A stretch of DNA of 6,145 nt, taken from contig JAMFSG010000152.1 of assembly GCA_026225155.1 (NCBI GenBank), forward strand, positions 1 through 6,145. The letters run 5' to 3'. The translations under genes and the position numbers were made by a program. This DNA comes from Verrucomicrobiota bacterium. Lineage in GTDB: Bacteria > Verrucomicrobiota > Verrucomicrobiia > Limisphaerales > UBA11358. Position 1 is the first letter of the stretch, and each line of letters starts with the position of its first letter. Below, in pieces: positions 1 through 5,178 of the stretch. Under the pieces are notes generated by a model. That model was not told the origin of the DNA. It saw only the letters and a list, made by a program, of their open reading frames with translations, and made no database searches.

Positions 1-1
1 G

Positions 2-535
2 CCGAAGGATGACAACGACCCGAATTGGGTTTTCAGCATTGGCCATGCGCATAGGCAATCAGACGGCTCGCTCGAAGTGGAATCCGGCGCCAAAGGCCAT
101 TTGTTGTTCTCAAAAATTCACGTTGGCGAAAATTTTGAAGTGCGCGGGCAGTTTGAAAACGTGCGTTCCACCAATAAAAATTTTCAAGGCGGTCTGGTGA
201 TGGGGATGCCGGATTTCGATGGCTTCGAATGGTATGGTTTTCGGCTCAAGCGGCACGATGAAGAAGGTGATCTCGCCTGCGTTGCCATCGGCTGGACGCG
301 CGAGCAAATCACGCAGCCCGTCACGTTGAATGATGTCACGAACACGTTTGATTTCATCCTCAAAGACGGTCAGGTGACTGCTTCCGTCAATGGTGTTCAA
401 ATTTTTCAAAATGTCACACCGCCAAGAAAAATTTATCTTTCAAACAATAACTATCTGCTCGGATTGGGTGCGTTCAGTGACAGCTCCGATAGCGTTGTCC
501 GCTATCGCAACGTGCAAGTGCGGAAACTTCATTGA
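2..535 (+). CDS. C-terminal part of a beta-sandwich (DUF1080/LamG-like) domain protein, 5' truncated
   Basis: The frame is open from base 2 to the TGA at 533-535 (177 residues), with no stop back to the left edge, so the true start lies outside the window. The GTG at 77 is an internal valine rather than a convincing start, because upstream residues such as NWVFSIGH fit the same fold. The sequence alternates short hydrophobic and polar stretches, as in a beta sandwich. It has GGLVMGMPDFDGFEWYGFRL in the middle, then DFILKDGQVTASVNGVQIF, and ends in LGLGAFSDSSDSVVRYRNVQVRKL. That ending, in which a no-longer-buried strand reads 'V.YRNV.V..L', is typical of DUF1080 (3-keto-disaccharide hydrolase-like) and other concanavalin-like domains, which in Verrucomicrobia and Planctomycetes are often attached to kinases or secreted proteins. 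The N-terminal partner domain is not visible, so the overall function is unknown. It is convergent with the RDD gene and overlaps it by 7 bases. Confidence 0.75.
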   Translation, partial: PKDDNDPNWVFSIGHAHRQSDGSLEVESGAKGHLLFSKIHVGENFEVRGQFENVRSTNKNFQGGLVMGMPDFDGFEWYGFRLKRHDEEGDLACVAIGWTREQITQPVTLNDVTNTFDFILKDGQVTASVNGVQIFQNVTPPRKIYLSNNNYLLGLGAFSDSSDSVVRYRNVQVRKLH

Positions 536-1314
536 AGCGCTACGGCGGAACGCTCTTCCGAACGCGAGCGGTAAATCACGTCCACGACATTGCGCAACAA
601 TTGTTCATCCGCCATGCCGTCGGTCGCCTCGGGTGGAAATTCCACTTTCGCCCGAAAATGAGTCGCCAGTTCGCCAAATAATTCCACGCGTGCGACCGGA
701 TCAAATTCTTCGCGGCGCAACAACGCTTGCAACGCCACGTCCGCTTCTGCTGCTGAAACTTGTTGCCGCAGGCGCGCGGCCAGGTGCGGAAATTGCCGGA
801 GCGAATTGAATTTGCCCGCGAACAATTGATCCAAATCCGGCTCGGAAATTTTTGGCGCGCGGATGACAATCGTGTTCGCCGCGATATCGCCGAGCCGCTG
901 GCATTTTGCATTCAGCCAGCACGTCACGCCGCCGACAAAATAAAGCGCCGGCAGCGAATCCACGAAGCGCAGCAGGTTGCGCACTACGATTTGGTTGAAC
1001 TGCAAGCGCATGCCTTCGACATCCACGACGCGCAGGCGGAAAAGTTTTTTGCCGACAGTCTGGCCGCGCCACGTCCATTCTAAAAAAATCCCGTAGCCGA
1101 TGCTCACGACAAAATAGCCGATGACATAAAGCGCGGTGGCCAGGTTCAGGCTCAACAATCCCAAAAAACCAAACACGGAACCGAACAACATCATCGCGAC
1201 CTGGATGCAAAACTGGTCAACGAACCACGCAAAAAAACGCGTCACCGGCCCGGCGAGCGGTTGCGAAAACACGATGCCTTCGGGCGTGCGGATGGAAAGT
1301 GTGCTGGTTTTCAT
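529..1314 (-). CDS. RDD-family membrane protein with soluble C-terminal extension
   Basis: A protein of 261 residues. I start it at the ATG at 1314-1312, inside the frame that stays open to 1746. This start gives MKTSTLSIRTPEG, and its ATG overlaps the SpoIIM stop as ATGA, whereas longer starts run across the SpoIIM gene. The RDD domain covers roughly residues 20-152. It shows the conserved Arg/Asp in GPVTRFFAWFVDQ (R26, D33), hydrophobic segments at about 35-57 and 60-80, the hallmark GQTVGKKLFRLRVVD (84-98), a third segment near VRNLLRFVDSLPALYFVGGV (111-130), and the closing QRLGDIAANTIVI (139-151). Residues 155-261 form a hydrophilic, probably helical tail that the core domain lacks. RDD proteins are inner-membrane proteins, some proposed as transporters, with no single defined reaction. 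It is the last gene of the operon, downstream of SpoIIM. No promoter or terminator was seen. The family call is firm, the function is not. Confidence 0.9.
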   Translation of the reverse strand: MKTSTLSIRTPEGIVFSQPLAGPVTRFFAWFVDQFCIQVAMMLFGSVFGFLGLLSLNLATALYVIGYFVVSIGYGIFLEWTWRGQTVGKKLFRLRVVDVEGMRLQFNQIVVRNLLRFVDSLPALYFVGGVTCWLNAKCQRLGDIAANTIVIRAPKISEPDLDQLFAGKFNSLRQFPHLAARLRQQVSAAEADVALQALLRREEFDPVARVELFGELATHFRAKVEFPPEATDGMADEQLLRNVVDVIYRSRSEERSAVALQ

Positions 1315-2321
1315 GCGCCGGGATTTTTGCCTGCCGATTTTTTTCCCGACCGTGAAAGGAACAGATACAACAAAACCAATTCCACGCAACCGAACGCGAT
1401 TTTCGCATCGTAAGGGATGACTGGTTCGTGATATTGCGAAAGGAACGCCTCGATGAATCCCGCCCAGATCAGCATCAGGCCGACGCCAAAAATCAGCGTC
1501 ACGATGTCGCCGGAAACTTCGCGCAAACGCGTTTTGAACGACACGCGCCGGCCATGTCCGATCAGCGCGCGCGCCAAAATAAATCCCGCCTGTCCCGCGA
1601 TCAGGATCGCCGGAATTTCGATGACACCATGCGGCATCAGCCAGCCGAACAAAAATTTCGTTTCGCCCGCGTGGATGTAATCCACTACGACCGCGCCAAA
1701 AATTACCCCGTTGTAAAACAGCATAATGATCGTGCCGACACCCCACGTCATTCCCAGCGCGAGCGTGAAGATGGAAATCTTCGTGTTATGCGTCATCAGC
1801 TCCGCCGAGAAACTGGTTTTGCGTCCGTTCAAACGGTCGTCGGTCGCGTTTTCTTCCTCGGCCACGCGCTTGGCCGGATCTTGCATCAGGTGCGAAAACG
1901 GCATCAGCACTGGCTTGGAATCGGGATCGAATGCGATCGCCAATCCGCCGAACGCACAACCGGCGATGGTGACCGCGAGCGACAAATAAAATGCGCGGAT
2001 ATGCCGCCGAAACGTTTGCGGCCAAATCTGAAAAAACCATTGCAACGGAAAAAACTGCCGCTGCTTTTCGCGCGTCTCATGGAATTCGCCATACGCGCGC
2101 GCGACGAGATTTTCCAAGTAACGCCGCGTTTCCGGCTCGGAAGAAAACGTCGTGATTTTTGCGAGGTCGGCGGCGGTGCGCTGGTAAAGTTGGTGAAATA
2201 ATTGCGTTTGTGCGAGCGTCATGCGCCAGTCCGGTTCGGCCTCGATGCGGTCGAGTAATTTTTCCAGTTCGGTCCAGGACGGACGACCGTTCGCGATGAA
2301 TTTTTGCAGGTCAACAATCAT
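1311..2321 (-). CDS. SpoIIM/DUF95-family multipass membrane protein
   Basis: A protein of 336 residues starting at the ATG at 2321-2319 (MIVDLQKFIANG). Residues 1-108 are a soluble, helical N-terminal region (DLQKFIANG, then RRYLENLVARAYGEFHE). After this come about five to six membrane segments, near 111-131, 183-215, 224-250, 271-292 and 304-323. The family signature is the PHG motif (230-232) in GWLMPHGVIEIPAILIAGQAG, preceded by the GVIFGAVV stretch. A polar loop (132-180) separates the first two segments. SpoIIM in Bacillus belongs to the peptidoglycan-degrading engulfment complex. In non-sporulating bacteria the homologues occur with MoxR, DUF58 and RDD genes and have no proven role, so sporulation should not be inferred. 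The stop overlaps the RDD start by ATGA. Upstream lies a repeat-filled gap. Shine-Dalgarno is weak: the nearest GGAA is 13 bases from the start. Confidence 0.93.
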   Translation of the reverse strand: MIVDLQKFIANGRPSWTELEKLLDRIEAEPDWRMTLAQTQLFHQLYQRTAADLAKITTFSSEPETRRYLENLVARAYGEFHETREKQRQFFPLQWFFQIWPQTFRRHIRAFYLSLAVTIAGCAFGGLAIAFDPDSKPVLMPFSHLMQDPAKRVAEEENATDDRLNGRKTSFSAELMTHNTKISIFTLALGMTWGVGTIIMLFYNGVIFGAVVVDYIHAGETKFLFGWLMPHGVIEIPAILIAGQAGFILARALIGHGRRVSFKTRLREVSGDIVTLIFGVGLMLIWAGFIEAFLSQYHEPVIPYDAKIAFGCVELVLLYLFLSRSGKKSAGKNPGA

Positions 2322-2336
2322 GGCTTAAAAAAAATT

Positions 2337-2432
2337 CCAAGCTCCAACATCCAGAGAAACTCCAAGCCCCAACCACGCAAAAATGAAGCTTGGTATTTGG
2401 AATTTCTCTGGTGCTTGGATGCTGGTGCTTGG
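2337..2432. repeat. Imperfect inverted repeat filling the DUF58-SpoIIM spacer
   Basis: The 115-base gap between the DUF58 stop and the SpoIIM start is nearly all one large inverted repeat. The inner arms 2351-2365 and 2397-2411 match at 14 of 15 positions, and the exception could form a G-U pair in the minus-strand transcript. The outer arms 2337-2353 and 2416-2432 match at 15 of 17. The right side has about 7 extra bases between the two blocks, and the loop is 31 bases (2366-2396). The arms are made of repeated CCAAG, TCCA and CACCA words, similar in style to the repeats at 4756-4789 and 5202-5235. A transcript could fold into a long bulged hairpin. There is no gene inside. The role (attenuator, processing site, or remnant of a mobile repeat) is unknown. 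Confidence 0.8.
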
Positions 2433-2436
2433 TGCT

Positions 2437-3795
2437 TCACAAAATCTGTCTTTGTTTGACGTTCAGATATTGCGAAACCAGTTCTGCGCTCAAACGCTCA
2501 TTGCCGAGCAGCGAAAATTGCACGCCGAGCCGTTGCAAAACTTTTTGCAACTCACGCAGATTTTGCCACTGCAAATGGCCGCCGAGCTGTTGATACAGAT
2601 CATCCACGGAATTTACTGCCGGATCGGTGAAAATCGGCTTCACGCCGGGCGGCTGGATCATGTTGACCAGCACGAGATGCTGGCGGCGGAGCAATTCAAT
2701 GTTGCGCACAAAATTTTCCGCCAGCGCCGGATCGTCCAACGCCGTCAAAAAAACCAGCAGCGAGCGGCGACGCAACCGCAGCCGCAAAAACGTGGCCAGC
2801 TCGTCGAAATCCGGCGTGACGATTTTCGGTTCCAATGTGTAAAGCGCATCGCGGCAGGCGTTGTAGTGCGCCTGCCCGTTTTTCGCGCGCACAAATTTTT
2901 CCACCTTGTTCGTGAACGTCACCAGCCCAAAAAAATCACCCTGCTGTTCTGCTGCCAGCCCGAGCACCAATGCGGCGGTGACGAAACGTTCTAAAACCGA
3001 AGTCGCTGGCTTAATATCCGCAGTTCGGGATTGATTTTTTTGTTCCGGCGCCCGCGCGCTCAAACGCGACGCGTCCACGATGACGTAAACTTCCTGCGTC
3101 CGTTCGATCTGAAAAACTTTGGTGATCGGTTTGCCGCGCCGCGCCGTCGCCTTCCAATGGATTTCGTCGTAGCCGTCGCCAGGAACGTATTCGCGCAGTT
3201 TTTCAAAATCGCGGCCCTTGCCGACTTGACGTTGCGAATGCAGGCCAAACGCGCCGCGATTCAAAAATAACGCCGCAAGATTTTTTCGTTCACCGAGCAA
3301 ATTCGGATAAACGCGCAGTTCGGAATTGACGGAAATTTTTTTGCGCGCGGACCAAAATCCCAGCGGCGAACTCGTCTCGATAAAAACCGAACTCAACCGA
3401 AAATTGCCGCGCTTGATCGGCGTGCACGGCCACGTCAGCCGCGACCATTCGCTTTGCGCTGGCAAAATCGTGTCCATCTCTTCGTTTTCCGTTTTGATTT
3501 CGCGCGGCAATGCGATTCCCAGCCGCAGAAGTTTTTTCTGCTGCCGCTGGTTGCGGATGCGGAGCTCCAATTTCGTTTCCCGATCTTTCGACAGACGCAC
3601 GACCGGCGGCAGTTCGACACTGATGCCAGTAAGATTTTTTTGCACGCCAAACGCATCCACGATGGCGACTAAAAAAAGTCCGCCGATGAACAGCAATGAA
3701 ACAGCCAACGTCGCGGGCGCGACGGCGGCAATTAGCGCGAACGGCAAAATGATTGCCGCCACCCAAAACAATAATCTGGAACGCGGAACGATCAT
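2437..3795 (-). CDS. DUF58 protein (MoxR partner with VWA-like domain)
   Basis: A protein of 452 residues starting at the ATG at 3795-3793, which overlaps the MoxR stop as ATGA. Two membrane segments lie at about 8-28 and 30-49, followed by an extracytoplasmic beta-rich region (roughly 55-165, with PVVRLSKDRETKLELRIRN and SSPLGFWSARK). The DUF58 signature is in the middle: FEKLREYVPGDGYDEIHWKATARRGKPITKVF (198-228), with the conserved LREY, GD and HWK residues. A VWA-like domain follows, with EVYVIVDAS (235-243), FFGLVTFTNKVEKF (288-301) and LLVFLTALDDP (346-356). The first metal-site motif reads D241-A-S243-R-L, so only the first part of the classical DxSxS is present. DUF58 genes nearly always sit next to moxR, and the products are taken to be substrates or partners of the ATPase. 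The exact role is unknown. The family call is firm. Confidence 0.95.
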   Translation of the reverse strand: MIVPRSRLLFWVAAIILPFALIAAVAPATLAVSLLFIGGLFLVAIVDAFGVQKNLTGISVELPPVVRLSKDRETKLELRIRNQRQQKKLLRLGIALPREIKTENEEMDTILPAQSEWSRLTWPCTPIKRGNFRLSSVFIETSSPLGFWSARKKISVNSELRVYPNLLGERKNLAALFLNRGAFGLHSQRQVGKGRDFEKLREYVPGDGYDEIHWKATARRGKPITKVFQIERTQEVYVIVDASRLSARAPEQKNQSRTADIKPATSVLERFVTAALVLGLAAEQQGDFFGLVTFTNKVEKFVRAKNGQAHYNACRDALYTLEPKIVTPDFDELATFLRLRLRRRSLLVFLTALDDPALAENFVRNIELLRRQHLVLVNMIQPPGVKPIFTDPAVNSVDDLYQQLGGHLQWQNLRELQKVLQRLGVQFSLLGNERLSAELVSQYLNVKQRQIL

Positions 3796-4751
3796 CGCGG
3801 CACGGCGATCTGTTGCAGAATTTGCTGGATGACTTCGGCGACGGTCAGGCCTTCGATTTCAAATTCCGGGCGCAAAATCAGGCGATGTTCCAGCACCGGT
3901 TGCGCGAGTGCTTTGATGTCGTCTGGCGTCACAAAATCGCGGCCGGAAATCGCGGCGTTCGCGCGCGCGGCCATGATGAGCGATTGCGTCGCGCGCGGGC
4001 CGGCGCCGACCAGGATGCTTTCGTGCGTGCGCGTCGCGCGCACGATGTCCACGAGATACGCGACGAGTTCATCGCGCACGACAATCGCCGCCAAGCCTTC
4101 GCGCAACGCGGACAAATCTTCGGCTTTGATGACGGGTTGCACGACATTTTGCGAAAGCAATTTTTCCGGCGCGTCCTGTGTCATCGTGCGTTGCGCGAGC
4201 GAAAGCTCTTCGGCACGATCGGGCGCGCTCATCGTGATTTTCAGCATGAAGCGATCTTTCTGCGCCTCGGGCAACGGATAAGTGCCTTCGTATTCGATCG
4301 GATTTTGCGTTGCGAAAACGGTGAAGTTCGGCGGCAGCATATGCGTGTCGCGATCAATCGTCACAACGCGTTCCTGCATCGCTTGGAGCAAAGCAGATTG
4401 CGTTTTAGCCGGCGCGCGGTTGATTTCATCCGCGAGCAAAAACGACGTGAACACCGGGCCTTTGATAAGCGAAAATTCATTGCGCGCCAGGTTGAAAACA
4501 TTTGTGCCGGTGATGTCGGCGGGCATGAGGTCGGGCGTGAATTGGATGCGCGCGAAATCCGTGCCGAGCACTTGTGCGAGCGTGCGCACGAGCAGCGTTT
4601 TCGCGACGCCGGGCACGCCTTCGATCAGTGCGTGCTGGCCGGTGAAGATCGCGATGAGCGCCTTATCAATGACATCGTGCTGGCCGATGATGACTTTGCC
4701 GGTTTCGTGCCGCGCCTGCGCGAGAACTTCTTTGAGCCGTTCAGTGTTCAT
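3792..4751 (-). CDS. MoxR-family AAA+ ATPase
   Basis: A protein of 319 residues, the normal length for this family, starting at the ATG at 4751-4749. The ATPase motifs are complete. Walker A is EGVPGVAKT (44-52), with the MoxR-type Ala before Lys-Thr. Walker B is LLADEINRAP (105-114). Next come the pre-sensor segment QSALLQAMQERVV (118-130), sensor 1 in FATQNPIEYEGTYPLPEAQKDRF (146-168, N150) and sensor 2 in GAGPRATQSL (249-258, R253). The C-terminal lid follows, including ISGRDFVTPDDIKALAQPVLEHRLIL. MoxR ATPases are cytoplasmic hexameric remodellers thought to assist maturation or assembly of VWA-containing partners; the next gene, DUF58, is the expected one. Its start lies 16 bases after the four-helix gene stop and 4 bases from a terminal inverted repeat, so its translation signals lie in inserted-looking DNA. 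The gene itself appears intact. Confidence 0.97.
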   Translation of the reverse strand: MNTERLKEVLAQARHETGKVIIGQHDVIDKALIAIFTGQHALIEGVPGVAKTLLVRTLAQVLGTDFARIQFTPDLMPADITGTNVFNLARNEFSLIKGPVFTSFLLADEINRAPAKTQSALLQAMQERVVTIDRDTHMLPPNFTVFATQNPIEYEGTYPLPEAQKDRFMLKITMSAPDRAEELSLAQRTMTQDAPEKLLSQNVVQPVIKAEDLSALREGLAAIVVRDELVAYLVDIVRATRTHESILVGAGPRATQSLIMAARANAAISGRDFVTPDDIKALAQPVLEHRLILRPEFEIEGLTVAEVIQQILQQIAVPR

Positions 4752-4755
4752 AAAT

Positions 4756-4789
4756 CAGTTCCAAGTTTTAAGTTCCAGATTCCAAATTG
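4756..4789. repeat. Left terminal inverted repeat (IR-L)
   Basis: A 34-base sequence beginning CAGTTCCAAG and ending CCAAATTG. It matches the reverse complement of 5202-5235 at 29 of 34 positions; the differences are at repeat positions 9, 10, 13, 14 and 31. It contains the TAA stop of the four-helix gene, the last six codons of that gene (NLESGT), and the GGAA that probably serves as the moxR ribosome-binding site. Confidence 0.85.
4759..4762 (-). promoter_or_regulatory. Probable moxR ribosome-binding site inside the inverted repeat
   Basis: On the minus strand GGAA lies 7 bases before the moxR ATG, a normal Shine-Dalgarno spacing. It falls within the inverted repeat 4756-4789, so the repeat supplies the signal. 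In the mRNA the same bases could pair with the upstream repeat copy at 5202-5235, which would hide the site. The motif is short, so the assignment is tentative. Confidence 0.45.
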
Positions 4790-5178
4790 TTGTTTTTCAT
4801 TTTTCTTCCGCGAAATTCAGATTGTCGTAAATATCGGATGAAGCCGCCAATCATCCGTGAAATTTCTTCAGACAAGGCGTGAAGTTTTTTGAACTGTTCG
4901 ATCGAAATCAAACCGGTGTCCAACGCAACATACAATTGTGCCCGCACTTCGCCGCTGGAACCTTTCGCGATCGAGAGAAATTGGATAAATTCCTTGTTGC
5001 CATCACGTTCAAAACCTTCGGCGATGTTTGACATCACGGAAACTGCCGCGCGCCGGATTTGGTCGCGCAGTCCAAAATCTTTGCTGAAGGTTCCATCCGC
5101 CGACGCTTGATAAATCAGCCGCGTCAATTCACGGGCTTTTTTCCAAACTTCGATTTCTTCGAATCGGGTAATTTTCAT
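4768..5178 (-). CDS. Four-helix-bundle protein (S23 / 23S rRNA IVS type, TIGR02436-like)
   Basis: A protein of 136 residues starting at the ATG at 5178-5176, with AGGA 6 bases upstream. It shows the family pattern: F..IEVWKKARELTRLIYQ (helix 1, about 6-25), FGLRDQIRRAAVSVMSNIAEGFER (35-58, with the hallmark Q.RRA...NIAEG), EFIQFLSIAKGSSGEVRAQLYVALDTGLIS (63-92, with the A.GS..E...QL pattern), then a last helix, about 94-119. The family is best known from ORFs inside 23S rRNA intervening sequences. It is also widespread as a stand-alone protein, and the Avd accessory protein of diversity-generating retroelements has the same fold. Its biochemical role is unsettled; basic surfaces suggest nucleic-acid binding. 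Residues 120-136 extend past the fold, and the last six (NLESGT) are encoded by the inverted repeat. The start overlaps the DUF4350 stop by ATGA. It is not a normal member of the MoxR/DUF58 module. Confidence 0.95.
   Translation of the reverse strand: MKITRFEEIEVWKKARELTRLIYQASADGTFSKDFGLRDQIRRAAVSVMSNIAEGFERDGNKEFIQFLSIAKGSSGEVRAQLYVALDTGLISIEQFKKLHALSEEISRMIGGFIRYLRQSEFRGRKMKNNNLESGT

Noticed and set aside
546..560. Hairpin CGGAA-CGCTC-TTCCG after the plus-strand gene, as a possible terminator
   Set aside because: The stem is only 5 bases, no T-run follows, and it lies inside the RDD coding sequence.
1315..1746. N-terminal extension of the RDD gene to an upstream start
   Set aside because: The extension is Arg-rich, unlike the family, and overlaps the SpoIIM gene in another frame. 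The ATGA start at 1314 gives a normal RDD N-terminus.
1428..2201. A plus-strand open frame of 257 codons opposite SpoIIM
   Set aside because: It lies wholly against the SpoIIM gene with its clear membrane segments and PHG motif. Its product is charged and domainless.
1311..2321. Evidence of sporulation from the SpoIIM homologue
   Set aside because: No other sporulation gene is present, and SpoIIM/DUF95 proteins are common in non-spore-formers next to MoxR and DUF58.
3753..4841. A plus-strand open frame of 362 codons opposite moxR
   Set aside because: It is antisense to a MoxR gene with complete motifs. Its translation is Arg/His/Gln-rich with no recognisable domain, a typical shadow in GC-rich codons.
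4768..5178. Diversity-generating retroelement Avd gene
   Set aside because: The fold is shared, but the window has no reverse transcriptase, template repeat or variable repeat.
4768..5178. A true 23S rRNA intervening sequence
   Set aside because: The flanks are protein-coding genes, with no rRNA sequence on either side.
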